Positions 45,535-55,564 of a stretch of DNA of 64,000 nucleotides are shown here, piece by piece (within the stretch, counting starts at the first letter, position 1; each line of letters opens with the position of its first letter). The notes under the pieces are model-generated. The model made no database searches and was not told the DNA's origin. It saw only the letters and a program-made list of their open reading frames with translations. Made by a program: the position numbers and the translations under genes. Source of the stretch: Cladorhizidae sp. MBARI D1340-BT2 (Eukaryota; Porifera; Demospongiae; Poecilosclerida; Cladorhizidae); contig JAQNBH010000014.1 in assembly GCA_028752905.1 (NCBI GenBank), positions 21,361,990 to 21,425,989 on the forward strand, written 5' to 3'.

Positions 45535-46484
45535 TGTTTGCAAAAGAAAACACATGATATCCTGACTAAGTGCAGAGATATTTGCTACGGTTGTAGTAAT
45601 ATCCAGGTAATGGAAGATACACTATTAAGTGCTGAGAAAATCTATCACAATATTGTGGTACATGTAGCTGCTGACCTAAAAATACTGAAGAAAGTTGCCT
45701 TCTTTTTCACTTCTGGCACAATCATTGGTCAAGGAGTCCAGCAAAAAGTCTAAGAGATTACGCAGAAGTAGACACTCCGAGAAAAATGCCGGCTCACTAA
45801 AAAAAAGCGATTTAAAGCAAGTTGTGACCCATTGTATTCCACCGGAACAAGAGGACCTCGTCAGCCATAGCATATCAGACCACGACGTGAAAAAAGGAAG
45901 TTGCCTAGACAAGTCAATGAAGGTACAAGAAAGCATAATCTGTGTTTAAAGTATCTTTAAAGCTGCTAACACTTCATCTAGCACTGTAAGTTAAATCTTA
46001 GCAGTTCATGGGTCTTCATTCACTATTTTGTATACATACACAATAGGAGTACAAGGAAAAGCAGCATTCTAGAACTGGCCAACAAAACCATACTTCTACA
46101 AACTTCAAAGGTATTGGAATAGCTTGTGGTACCAATGGTAAACTAATGCCCTGGAGTGCATGCAATTGCTACTGTATAGTTGGGTTGCATAATCTTATTA
46201 TCTATTACAGGTAGTGTCCGAAGAGAAATCAAGGCTTATTTCATGTGTACCAGGTAAACAACCTCAAGCAACTATTGCTAACTTATAGCTACTGTACATG
46301 TATATTTTCTTTTTGTGAGAAGCAAGAAAGATTGTAAGTGCTTAGGATGTACACTTCCTGACTGTGGCATAAGCAAGTTTTGTCTGGACATGGTTAAGTT
46401 AGGCGGGCCTAGAAGAAGAAAACAGCATTGCTCCCAGAAGAGGTGTGTAACAAAGGCTGCCCATGCACAAGACAAGCACCTGTG
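45535..46484 (+). CDS. CXXC-type zinc-finger gene fragment (degenerate finger), multi-exon
   Basis: Candidate exons: 45538-45750, a short one at about 46050-46110, another at about 46210-46251, and 46318-46484. The last encodes CKCLGCTLPDCGISKFC, DMVKLGGPRRRKQHC, SQKRC, then ends at TGA (46482-46484). It matches the CXXC domain (CGxCxxC...CGxCxxC..D..KFGG....KQxC..R.C) that binds unmethylated CpG in DNMT1, MLL, CFP1 and MBD1. Two differences matter. The first CxxCxxC is one residue short (C-K-C-L-G-C), and the third cysteine of the second cluster is serine (DCGISKFC). Zinc binding is therefore doubtful. The KFGG loop is KLGG. Upstream exon phases are not resolved, so the gene model is partial. 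Confidence 0.5.
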
Positions 46485-46539
46485 AAATCAATCCAAGGCA
46501 AGTAACTTTAAGTTCACAAATTCACATATTTTGTATTAG

Positions 46540-47104
46540 GTGGAGCAAGGACAACACCTTCAAAATGAGTCAGCACCCAATGTCAAGAAAGATCTACAAC
46601 AGCAACAGATGTTCAATACATGGAATACAAACAAGATGAAGGGTATGTAACACCTTGTGGAGGCAAGCAAAGAGGAAATAGCAAAACACATGCAGCAGTT
46701 CCTCTTGCAGAGTGGACGTACGATAAAGAATGTAGCAATGGATGGGAACTGCTTCTTCCTAACTGTTTATGCCATATTTCAGGCACTGAATGTGAACATT
46801 GAGCTGTCAGAACACTGTTATTGAGATTTGAAAATCTTAATCAAATCACTTTGAAAAGCGACTCATCCCCCCTCTCAACAAGTCGTCATTTGAAGACCAC
46901 ATTCAGCATCCAAATAAATGGTGGACTCAAGTTGAACTGATGGCACTTGCTACTTTCTACCAGGTCCCTTTGTTTTGTTGTGTTTGTAGTACTGATGGTA
47001 CTTCCTGCCACTGGGAGGTTACCTATCCTATTGCAACCTCTGACTCTCTCAGATATCCTGAAGTAGTGGAAGATGAGCCGTTGTTTGATGTTCAACATCC
47101 ATGA
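46540..47104 (+). pseudogene. OTU-family cysteine protease (deubiquitinase-like) remnant
   Basis: After a 3' splice site (CCTCTTGCAG) near 46697, one frame reads NVAMDGNCFFLTVYAIFQAL, with the OTU catalytic D-G-N-C (Cys codon 46750-46752). After two TGA stops and a frameshift (46830-46880), a second frame reads NKWWTQVELMALATFYQVP, a block ending TSCHWEVTYP (catalytic His codon 47009-47011) and stops at 47102-47104. The order D-G-N-C, W-x-Q-V-E-L, H-W is that of the OTU fold. OTU proteases remove ubiquitin. The stops make this copy inactive unless unseen introns remove them. Relation to the CXXC exon just upstream is uncertain. Confidence 0.55.
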
Positions 47105-47488
47105 GTTTTTATATTGGGAGTGTTTACACTTTGCTCTTACACTTCAAGATAGTGCTTGCCAGGATAACTGACCAATTTTTCAAAAAATTATAACTCTCTT
47201 ATTATACATTTATTATACATTATACATCCAATTTCAAAATTTCTTTTTGCCACGAGCTTGTAAAAATCTGCACTACAATCTGCCGAAGCACCGTAGAAAG
47301 TTCTAGAAGTTCATTAAAATTAGCGAGTTTTTGTATTGTACTCTATGGGCCTGGGCGCGGTCGCGTGAATTTTTAAATAAATTCACAGTAAGTGAAGACG
47401 AAGTCGCTGTTTGCTGTTCGTTCGCTGTTTGTTCTCTAATTTGAGTTGCTGGTTGATGTTTTGGGAGTTTTGTTGAGCTGTTTCGAAG
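47105..47488. other. 5' flank of transposase copy B
   Basis: AT-rich, with repeated TTATTATACATT. The stretch 47395-47488 (GCTGTTTGCTGTTCGTTCGC region) may be its 5' untranslated leader. No gene. Confidence 0.35.
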
Positions 47489-50160
47489 ATGGCAGAGTTA
47501 ACCAGTCCAAGGTTGAGTAGGAAGGGGCTTGGAAGAACCAAGACTGAGTGCATTAGAGAGGCAAAGCGTTTCAAAGTGCAGCAAGAAGAATGCATTCTGG
47601 AAGAAGAGCCTGTGATTCTGGAAAGTGATCCTCCAGCTGATGTTGATTCTCTCTCTCTAGCTGCTAGTACGGACAACCCCCAGAGGCCTTCTCAAGATGA
47701 TGTTGAAGATGAAGAGATACCTCCAAGTGTAGAAAGGGACTTAGAAGAGGATCCTGATGGGGAAAGAGAGGAAGAAGAAGAGTACAGTGATCCGCAGGAA
47801 GTATTTGACGACTGGATGCTGAGCCTAACACGAGACCATCGAAGAATGTTATCTGTGGTCTTGTACGAGAGCTTTCGTAACAGGCAAGGTATGACCAAGA
47901 TGGATGCTGCTCAAGAGTCTGCCAGCATCACAGGTCAGTTTCCAGCTATTGAATGAATTTTTTGGTGTTGCTTGACCATCATTTGTTACATTTTCAAGGT
48001 TCGCCGAGAGGACTGTAATGCGATACAGGAAAGAGTTTTTTGACAATGATTTGAAATTTAAGCAAGGGAAGCAGGAGCGTCTGTTGGTACTGAGCAATGA
48101 GAACCTACGGGAGGAAGCTTGTGAGTGGGTTCGGGAGAATGTGTTTAAAAAGGACAACCCAACATGATAGCTGCTACCTTTTGTGAATATGTTAATTCAA
48201 CCCTTTTACCGAGTCACCAATTACCTCCACATTTCCCACGTACCATATCGTTTCGAACCGCTGTTTGATGGCTACATAAACTTGGGTTCAAGCCTCTCTC
48301 TCACAAAAAGGGTATTTACATAGATGGCCATGAGCGTAAAGATGTGGTTAAGGGGGGACTATACCTGAAACTGGGAGAAAAACGTCTGTTGATTTGGACT
48401 GCCCATAACTTTTTTTATATAATTACTCTGTCCAAATAATATTATGGTCATATTGTTCCTTGGTCTATGTGCTTTCCAATGATATAAAAGATTAGTCTAT
48501 AGGCATATTTTCTCAGAAGATACATGCAGAAATATCAAGGCATTCCAAAAAACTGACCACTTCTGCCCCCACACTTCCCTCTCACCCATACTTACAAACC
48601 AAAAGCTGTAAATTGGTCTGTGGTTTGCCTAAGCTAATAGCTATTATATGAGCGAGACAATTTTTTTATAACTTGATGGGTTGTCAAGTTATGGTGATTA
48701 GAAGAGGTGACCTTTGCAGATTTATCGTTAAGATCGCGTATTCACTAATACGGCAGGATGCGCCACTCCCCCCAGTTTAGTTATTGAATTTTTGTCGCCG
48801 CCATATAATAGCTATTAGCTTTAGGCAAACCACAGACCAATTTACAGCTTTTGGTTTGTAAGTATGGGTGAGAGGGAAGTGTGGGGGCAGAAGTGGTCAG
48901 TTTTTTGGAATGCCTTGATATTTCTGCATGTATCTTCTGAGAAAATATGCCTATAGACTAATCTTTTATATCATTGGAAAGCACATAGACCAAGGAACAA
49001 TATGACCATAATATTATTTGGACAGAGTAATTATTAAAAAAAGTTATGGGCAGTCCAAATCAACAGACGTTTTTCTCCCAGTTTCAGGTATAGTCCCCCC
49101 TTAAGTATCGAGTTGAATACTTAAAAATAATTGATCAATATCAGTGCAATCATCAGCCTAGGCCTCTATGTAGTGACAAACTGTCGCCATCCCCATCTCC
49201 ATCTTCTGCCATATTCATAATTTGCTTCCCACATTGTCCTCTTCTTCACCTTTGGAAAGAAATGACCAAATGTTGGTAATGATTTACCATGATGAATCTA
49301 TTTTTAGTACGAATGAGGGCCAGACGTGGATGTGGGGGACAGTTGATATTCTTCCCAAGACAAGAGGGTCAGGCATTATGGTCAGCGACTTTATTGAGGA
49401 GCATAGTGGATATTTACGTCTCTCACTGGAGGAATTGGAACAGGCAAGAAGATCTGAGCTTGACTATCCACAGGAAGCGAGAGAGTTGTTCGAGTATGGA
49501 ACGGCCAGGGAAGGATACTGGACTGGTGAGAATTTTATGGACCAAATAGAGAAGGCCTATAAATTGCTCATTATAAATACAACCCTGCAATGCACACAGT
49601 CATTTGGCTGTTCGATCAAAGCAGCTGCCACCGAGCTTTTCCACCTGATGCTCTGAATGTGAACAACATGAATGTGAAGCCAGGGGGTAAGCAAAATGTG
49701 ATGCATGACACAATGTGGGCAGGTAGGAAGCAAACAATGGTGTCTGCTGCTGGAGTTCCAAAGGGCATGAAGGTGATTTGGGAGGAACGTGGAAATAAAC
49801 ACTACAACACTAAAAGCAGATGATATGCGAACAATCTTAGCCAACCATGAAGACTTTTGCAATGAAAAAACTGTTGTTGAACACATTTTTCTGGACAGAG
49901 GACACAAAGTGCATTTCATCCTGAAGTTTCATTGTGAAATGAATCCAATAGAACGTGTGTGGGGTCAAGCTAAACGATACACATGTATATGTATGTACAC
50001 AAATTTCACCTTTCCTGGACTACGGAGCATTATAGAGCCCGCCCTTCAATCAGTTACCCTCGACAACATTAGGAATTATTTCCGCAAAGCACGTGACTAT
50101 AGAGGAGGATACAAGGCTGGAACAGAAGTCGAAAATGCAGTGAAAAACTATAAGTCTCAT
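47489..50160 (+). pseudogene. DDE transposase, copy B, with two nested insertions
   Basis: It starts at an ATG in good context (GAAGATGG). The acidic N-terminus (MAELTSPRLSRKGLGRTK) is followed by HRRMLSVVLYESFRNRQGMT, an intron (about 47932-47998), RYRKEFFDND and CEWVRENVFKKDNP. Frameshifts near 48165 and a TGA in place of Trp (48268 region) follow, then WLHKLGFKPLSHKKG and HERKDVV. The fold-back element 48352-49100 interrupts here; without it the frame continues KYRVEYLKIIDQY. The catalytic part resumes as LVMIYHDESIFSTN, GIMVSDFIEEHSG, then, after a frame slip near 49600, FDQSSCHRAF and finally FHCEMNPIERVWGQAKRY (49927-49980). The 3' end is cut by the LTR element at 50161 and continues for a few codons from 55765. 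Homologous to copy A throughout. Confidence 0.75.
48352..49100. mobile_element. 749-bp TTAA element with about 300-bp inverted arms
   Basis: Flanked by TTAA at 48348-48351 and 49101-49104. The ends are GGGGGGACTATACCTGAAAC and GTTTCAGGTATAGTCCCCCC. The arms, about 300 bp, are nearly identical inverted copies (for example CACTTCTGCCCCCACACTTC and its inverse near 48890). A spacer of about 150 bp (48655-48805) carries no gene. Its removal restores the transposase frame, which confirms the boundaries. Same end type as 42989 but different internal sequence. Confidence 0.92.
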
Positions 50161-50355
50161 TAGACAATACTCACTCTTACCTAGCCCATACCTGTATATG
50201 CATATCACTACGTACGACCCTTTACCCGATTGATGACCCCTTACCTCGCGCATGCCCCATGACATACACTCAATTGATGCACACATCTCATGCAGATAAT
50301 AACTATATTCAATCCTCTTTGATCTGACATCGAGATGGTGCATTGCACTTAACTA
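50161..50355 (+). repeat. 5' LTR
   Basis: 195 bp, beginning TAGACAATAC and ending CACTTAACTA, so the termini are TAG...CTA and not the usual TG...CA. A TATA-like GTATATGCATAT lies at 50193-50204. The segment 50272-50285 (AATTGATGCACACA) is complementary to the primer site. Confidence 0.92.
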
Positions 50356-50369
50356 TGTGTGCATCAATT
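50356..50369 (+). promoter_or_regulatory. Putative self-priming primer-binding site
   Basis: TGTGTGCATCAATT, immediately after the 5' LTR, is the exact reverse complement of 50272-50285 inside the LTR (14 of 14). In Tf1 and sushi elements the 5' end of the transcript folds back onto such a site and primes reverse transcription in place of a tRNA. No complementarity to a common tRNA 3' end (for example TGGTATCAGAGC-like) is apparent. Confidence 0.65.
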
Positions 50370-50470
50370 CAGTCAGCGTAGCATTTGATAGTTGCTAGAG
50401 ACTCCACCGGCAAAAGTACTGGCTAGGGGATCGTCCAGTGTCGAAATCCCAATTACTGCCCACCACCCTC

Positions 50471-52417
50471 ATGGCAGTGAACTGCTCCTACCCGGGCTGC
50501 GACTTTGCCACACCGGATGGGACGCCCCCAGTAGTGGTGGCCGCCCTACTGAATGGCCACATGCTGGTTCATAGTCAAGCTGCCAGGACTAAACCAACGC
50601 CTGTCCGCCGCCCAGAGGTCACAGCCGGAGGGACCACTGAGGGGTGGCACTATTTCTTAACCAGATGGAGGGCCTACTCCCTCGCCGTCCATCTGGCTGG
50701 CCCCGACGTGGCAATCCAACTGCTGGAGTGCTTAGATTCCAAGCTGAGACGTGACGTCACACGGAACATTGTGGGTCCCTTACCTATAGAGGAGCATACC
50801 GAAGCAGACCTCCTGGTAGCCATCAAAGCCCTCGCTGTCCGGGAGGAAAACCCGAAGGTCGCCCGTGTTGCGCTCTCCAGAATGGTCCAGGACCGGGGGG
50901 AGCCCATCCGCTCCTTTGCTGCCAGGCTCCGCGGCCAAGCGGAAGTCTGCATGTTCGTCAAGAAATGCTCGGGTTGCGACGTGGTAAATAACCAGGGGGA
51001 GCAGAGGGTCGCAGATCAGCTCTGCGTTGGTCTCGCCGACCCCGACATCCAGGAGGACCTCCTCAAAGACACCAACCAGGCCATGACCGTGGAGGAGACA
51101 ATAAGATTTGTTGAGGTGAGGGCCGCGGGCAAGCGGTCCGCGGTCACCATCACGACACCCACCTCGGCAAACCTTATTATCGACGAGGAGGCTGACCATG
51201 AAGATGCCCTCCGGAGTGGTTACAGGCAACAACAGCGCCCACCCACCCCACGATCATCCGTGAGAGACCCCACCAGCAAACCAAACCGCCTGCAGCCACC
51301 ACCAAGGAACCAGCCCATCCCACACAAAGGGCAACCCAACACCGGCAGGCCGCCCACTAACCCAAAGGCCACATGCTGCTTTTGTGGCAACCAAGGCCAC
51401 AGGGAGAGAGCACGAACGGCCATCAGGCGCACCCAATGCCCAGCCTTTGGCTCCACCTGCTCGTCCTGTGGCCGCACCAACCATTATGCCCACCTCTGCT
51501 GGCAAAAGCAGGCCGAGCAGGAGAGTGCCATCACGGAGGAAACCAACACACTATCCGAGGGCTCACTACCACACCAGTCATGGGACTCGTCCACTAACAC
51601 CTGGGTGCAACGTCGATCTCCACCCCAACCGAATATGCAGGTGAAGGTCTCGACTTACAAGGCAGACTACCGGGCCCATGGCCACACCTTGAGGGAAGAG
51701 CGCCACAACCTGACCACCACTGCCCTGGCCGACACTGGCCGCCAAAGCTGTCTGGTTGGACCCCTCCTGATGCGCGAACTCCACCTCCGCCCCCACGACC
51801 TCATCCAGGCCACCCTCTCCATGTCATCAGCAAGTGGCAACGCCCTCCCCATCATCGGGGCTGCCCTCCTACGGATCAAGTCTTGCCACACCATTCGAGA
51901 GACCAGGCAGATGGTCTACTTTTGCCCTCTGGCCACCAAGCTATACCTGAGCCTGGCCACCTGCTATGACCTTGGGCTGATCGCTAAGGGGTTCCCCCTC
52001 TGTACGTCGACGCCACCTTCGGAAAACGGCACGAATACATGGGCGACCCCTGATCAGCCACTGTCACCAGCCCAGGACCTGCTGACCAGACCTGAGAACC
52101 TGCTGACCAGAACTGATGACCTGCAGACCAGACCCATCCATCATGTGCCCAGACCTCCCCAGATGAACACCACAGCAGACCTGCAGGCCAAACCTCCAGG
52201 ACCCCATACCACTACTCCACCCATGGTGAGGCACACTGCACCCACCCCCCTCAGACCTTGCTCATGCACAACCAGGGCCCCCCCCCCCCCCCAGACAGAC
52301 CCTCCTCCCTGCCCTTCCCCGGCACTGAGGAAAACCGCCACAGACTTGAGCGTCACTTGCTGGAACTATACTCAGCGAGTGCGTTCAACGTCTGTGAGCA
52401 CCAGCCCCTCCCAATGA
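50471..52417 (+). CDS. gag-protease ORF of the gypsy element
   Basis: 648 codons from ATG 50471; an upstream in-frame GTG at 50438 is less likely. The N-terminus has a C2H2-type finger (C5, C10, H30, H34: NCSYPGC ... NGHMLVH). A helical gag region follows (about residues 50-230), then a Pro-rich linker and two zinc-knuckle-like clusters (CCFCGNQGH, CSSCGRTNHYAHLC, about residues 300-345). The aspartic protease active site DTG lies in ALADTGRQSCLV, about residue 420. The ORF ends in a Pro/Thr-rich tail overlapping the next frame. Structural and processing roles are inferred from family knowledge. Confidence 0.85.
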   Translation: MAVNCSYPGCDFATPDGTPPVVVAALLNGHMLVHSQAARTKPTPVRRPEVTAGGTTEGWHYFLTRWRAYSLAVHLAGPDVAIQLLECLDSKLRRDVTRNIVGPLPIEEHTEADLLVAIKALAVREENPKVARVALSRMVQDRGEPIRSFAARLRGQAEVCMFVKKCSGCDVVNNQGEQRVADQLCVGLADPDIQEDLLKDTNQAMTVEETIRFVEVRAAGKRSAVTITTPTSANLIIDEEADHEDALRSGYRQQQRPPTPRSSVRDPTSKPNRLQPPPRNQPIPHKGQPNTGRPPTNPKATCCFCGNQGHRERARTAIRRTQCPAFGSTCSSCGRTNHYAHLCWQKQAEQESAITEETNTLSEGSLPHQSWDSSTNTWVQRRSPPQPNMQVKVSTYKADYRAHGHTLREERHNLTTTALADTGRQSCLVGPLLMRELHLRPHDLIQATLSMSSASGNALPIIGAALLRIKSCHTIRETRQMVYFCPLATKLYLSLATCYDLGLIAKGFPLCTSTPPSENGTNTWATPDQPLSPAQDLLTRPENLLTRTDDLQTRPIHHVPRPPQMNTTADLQAKPPGPHTTTPPMVRHTAPTPLRPCSCTTRAPPPPQTDPPPCPSPALRKTATDLSVTCWNYTQRVRSTSVSTSPSQ

Positions 52418-53946
52418 TGTCTGGACCCCCCTTATCCCTGAGCATCGACCCCACCGCCATCCCCAAGCCTTGCCACAATCCCATCGCCATCCCCATCCAC
52501 TGGCAGGATGAGGTGAAGGCCGGTCTTGACCGGGACGTCCGCCTTGGCGTGTTGGAGAAGGTCCCCCTGGGCACGCCCGTCACTTGGTGCCACCGCATGG
52601 TGATTTGCACCAAGAAGAACGGGTCGCTCAGGAGGACCATCAATTTTCAACCCCTAAACCAGCACGCCACGCGCGAGACCCATCACTGCCCATCTCCATT
52701 CCACCAGGCTCGGGCCATTCCACGCAAAACCAAGAAGACCATTTTCGACGCGTGGAATGGCTACCACTCCGTAGCACTCAACGAGAGAGATCGGCATTTC
52801 ACAACATTCATTACCCCATGGGGCAGATACAGATATCTAACCGCCCCCCAAGGCTACATCGCCTCGGGTGATGCCTACACGGCCAGGTACGATGCCCTCG
52901 TCGCCAACGTGGCGTCCAAGACCAAGTGCATCGACGATGCACTGCTCTGGTCGGACGACATCACGGGAGCATTCCATCAGGCGACTGAGTGGCTCCACAT
53001 CTGTGCCGTGAATGGCATCACCCTAAACCCACGCAAATTCCGATTTGCCGAGGACACTGTCGAGTTCGCCGGATTCACCATCACACCAACCGAGGTACGA
53101 CCCGCTGACAAATACCTCCAATCGATCACTGACTTTCCAACCCCAGTAAACATCACCGACGTACGTGCCTGGTTTGGCCTTGTGAACCAGGTTTCTTACA
53201 CCTTTGCAATGACTACTTCAATGCTCCCATTCCGGGCTCTCCTGAAACCATCTACACCCTTCGAATGGACCAGCGAGCTGGCGGAAGCCTTTGCAACCTC
53301 AAAACATCACATCTGCGAGCGCATCAGGGTCGGTGTCGAAATCTTTGACAAGGACCGCCCAACCTTCCTGGCGACCGACTGGAGCAAGGACGGGATCGGG
53401 TTCTGGCTGTTCCAGAAACACTGCCAGTGCCCATCCCGTGACTTGTTCTGTTGCCGGGATGGTTGGCGCGTCACCCTGGTGGGCTCACGCTTCACCCATG
53501 CTGCTGAGTCACGATATGCCCCTGTGGAGGGAGAAGCCCTGGCGGTAGCCGATGCCTTGGACAAGGCCCGCCACTTCGTCCTCGGGTGTAGTGACCTCGT
53601 TGTAGCAGTGGACCACAAGCCATTGCTGAAGCTATTCGGTGATCGCTGCCTCGAGGACATACCAAACCCACGCCTCCGCAATATCAAGGAGAAGACGCTC
53701 CGGTACAGGTTCCGGATGGTGTACATCCCTGGCGTAAGGAATCACACCAGCGATGCCCTCTCACGCCACCCATCCGGGACCCGAACACCACCACGACTCC
53801 ACCTCCCGACATCCCAGCACCCAGCCCTGCCTGCCCAGGAAGCCAGGACTCAGCCAACGAGGCAATCCACTGTGCCTCCCCTCAGCCCATCGAGGACGAT
53901 GGCCTACACCACGCAATCTGCTCAGCCATCACAACAATCCCTGTGA
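52258..53946 (+). CDS. Reverse transcriptase-RNase H ORF
   Basis: It is in the -1 frame relative to gag and overlaps it by 160 bp (52258-52417). No ATG opens it, so -1 frameshifting is likely; a run of C near 52278-52292 lies in the overlap. The polymerase region shows GSLRRTINFQPLN, WNGYHSVAL, FTTFITPWGRYRY and the catalytic IDD in CIDDALLWSDDI. RNase H shows FLATDWSKDGIGF and DHKPLLKLFGDR. The frame ends at 53946 before integrase is reached; the coding then appears to shift again. Confidence 0.85.
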   Translation: MLMHNQGPPPPPDRPSSLPFPGTEENRHRLERHLLELYSASAFNVCEHQPLPMMSGPPLSLSIDPTAIPKPCHNPIAIPIHWQDEVKAGLDRDVRLGVLEKVPLGTPVTWCHRMVICTKKNGSLRRTINFQPLNQHATRETHHCPSPFHQARAIPRKTKKTIFDAWNGYHSVALNERDRHFTTFITPWGRYRYLTAPQGYIASGDAYTARYDALVANVASKTKCIDDALLWSDDITGAFHQATEWLHICAVNGITLNPRKFRFAEDTVEFAGFTITPTEVRPADKYLQSITDFPTPVNITDVRAWFGLVNQVSYTFAMTTSMLPFRALLKPSTPFEWTSELAEAFATSKHHICERIRVGVEIFDKDRPTFLATDWSKDGIGFWLFQKHCQCPSRDLFCCRDGWRVTLVGSRFTHAAESRYAPVEGEALAVADALDKARHFVLGCSDLVVAVDHKPLLKLFGDRCLEDIPNPRLRNIKEKTLRYRFRMVYIPGVRNHTSDALSRHPSGTRTPPRLHLPTSQHPALPAQEARTQPTRQSTVPPLSPSRTMAYTTQSAQPSQQSL

Positions 53947-54037
53947 GCTGGGAGCAGCTCCAAATCGCCACCACGGCAGACTCGACAATGCAGGACCTCA
54001 TGTACTATGTTGAGGAAGGACCCCCAGAACCCGGCAC

Positions 54038-55531
54038 ATGTTACCAGCTGCCATCCGGGCATACTACCCAATCATAGACAACCTCTCCATCATCGACGGT
54101 GTCATCTGTTACGGAGAACGTGTCATCATTCCTGCCGCCCTACAACCAACATGCCTTGCAGCCCTCCATGCGGCGCACCAGGGCACCAGCGGGATGACAG
54201 CTCGGGCAACCTCATCACTGTACTGGCCAGGCCTAACCACTGATATATCAGCTACAAGAAACAGCTGTCCCACATGCAACGCCAACGCCCCATCCCAGCC
54301 AGAGATGCCCTCGACCACACCGGAGGAACCAGAGTACCCCTTCCAGCACCTCTGTGCGGATTTCTTCCACCACGAGGGATCCGCATACCTGGTGCTGGTC
54401 GACCGGTACTCTGGCTGGCCCATCGTCGCCCCGGCCACCAACGGGGCCACAGGCCTTGCCACCATACTCAGGGACACTTTTGCAACTTATGGCATACCCG
54501 ACACCCTGACGTCGGATGGCGGGCCAGAGTTTGCCGCACACTCCACAAGAGAGCTCCTATCCACCTGGGGCGTTCACCATAGGGTATCCTCAGCGTACCA
54601 CCCACACGCTAACAACCGAGCGGAGACCGCTGTCAAGACCATGAAGCGCCTTATATCAGGCAACACCGGCCCTGGGGGCTCCCTCCAATCGGCCTTCTTT
54701 AAAGCTTTACTCCTCTACAGAAACTGCCCCAGCCCTGATACGAGGATGTCGCCGGCCATATGCCTTTACGGCCGACCCATCAGGGACCTGCTCCCCGGAA
54801 TCCCAGCAAGGCTGCGACAGCCAAGGAACATGGACTCGCGCCTGCAAATCAGAGACAAGGCACTAGCCCACCGCCAATCTCTCGGCCGAGCAAGATGGGA
54901 CGAGCACTCCGGCGGCCTCTCCCCCCTTCGTTGTGGTGACAAGGTTTTTGTACAGAACCAAACAGGCCGTCACCCAACGAAGTGGGACAAAACAGGAGTG
55001 ATCGTCGAGGTGCTCCAGTACCACCAGTACCAAGTGAGAATGGACGGCAACGGCAGACTGACAATGCGCAACCGTCACTTCCTACGTAAACAGGTCACCA
55101 CTCCGACGACACCAGATGACCCGCTCAAACGGCGACTGCCGGACCACCTCCTCCCTTCACAACAGCCACTGCCACCAACACCAGCTCCATCCATTTTACC
55201 CCATACCCCTATCCCACCCCAGATCCACCCCCTGTCTCCGATGAGCTCTGCGACACCGATGCGTCCTCCGATGAGCGCAACGACACCGATGGGACCCCCA
55301 GCACCAACTCCAAGCTGGCAGCCACCAGCGGGTGTTGTGAGAGCTGCTGGTCCTTACGCCTCCGTTGCCGGTACCCCGACACCCCCCCATAGCCCAATCC
55401 AAACCAACCTGAAGAACCTGGCGAAGATCCCGAACCTCTCCTTCCCCACAACCACTACTCCTGCTCCTGGACCCAGACGCAGCAAGAGAGGGCCTAAGCC
55501 GATCATACGCTACGGACAACGGTCAACCTAA
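54038..55531 (+). CDS. Integrase ORF
   Basis: 497 codons. The N-terminal zinc-binding H-H-C-C region (LHAAHQG ... CPTCN) is followed by the catalytic D,D,E core: LCADFFHHEG (first Asp), LTSDGGPEF (second Asp) and ANNRAETAV (Glu). The C-terminal region has a GPY/F-like segment (WDKTGVIVEVLQYHQYQV, NRHFLRK) and a long Pro-rich tail; no chromodomain is seen. Between 53946 and 54038 a third frame carries sequence typical of the linker before integrase, so at least two frame changes separate it from the RT ORF. Confidence 0.85.
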   Translation: MLPAAIRAYYPIIDNLSIIDGVICYGERVIIPAALQPTCLAALHAAHQGTSGMTARATSSLYWPGLTTDISATRNSCPTCNANAPSQPEMPSTTPEEPEYPFQHLCADFFHHEGSAYLVLVDRYSGWPIVAPATNGATGLATILRDTFATYGIPDTLTSDGGPEFAAHSTRELLSTWGVHHRVSSAYHPHANNRAETAVKTMKRLISGNTGPGGSLQSAFFKALLLYRNCPSPDTRMSPAICLYGRPIRDLLPGIPARLRQPRNMDSRLQIRDKALAHRQSLGRARWDEHSGGLSPLRCGDKVFVQNQTGRHPTKWDKTGVIVEVLQYHQYQVRMDGNGRLTMRNRHFLRKQVTTPTTPDDPLKRRLPDHLLPSQQPLPPTPAPSILPHTPIPPQIHPLSPMSSATPMRPPMSATTPMGPPAPTPSWQPPAGVVRAAGPYASVAGTPTPPHSPIQTNLKNLAKIPNLSFPTTTTPAPGPRRSKRGPKPIIRYGQRST

Positions 55532-55553
55532 CACAGTCCCCCTGACGTAGGAC

Positions 55554-55564
55554 TTGGGGGGAGA
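55554..55564 (+). promoter_or_regulatory. Polypurine tract
   Basis: GGGGGGAGA directly precedes the 3' LTR, as expected for plus-strand priming. Confidence 0.75.

Noticed and set aside
50356..50369. Conventional tRNA primer-binding site
   Set aside because: No TGG start and no match to common tRNA 3' ends that I can recognise; the perfect match to the LTR itself is the better explanation.
54849..55519. Minus-strand open frames inside the gypsy element
   Set aside because: Shadows of the GC-rich integrase frame.
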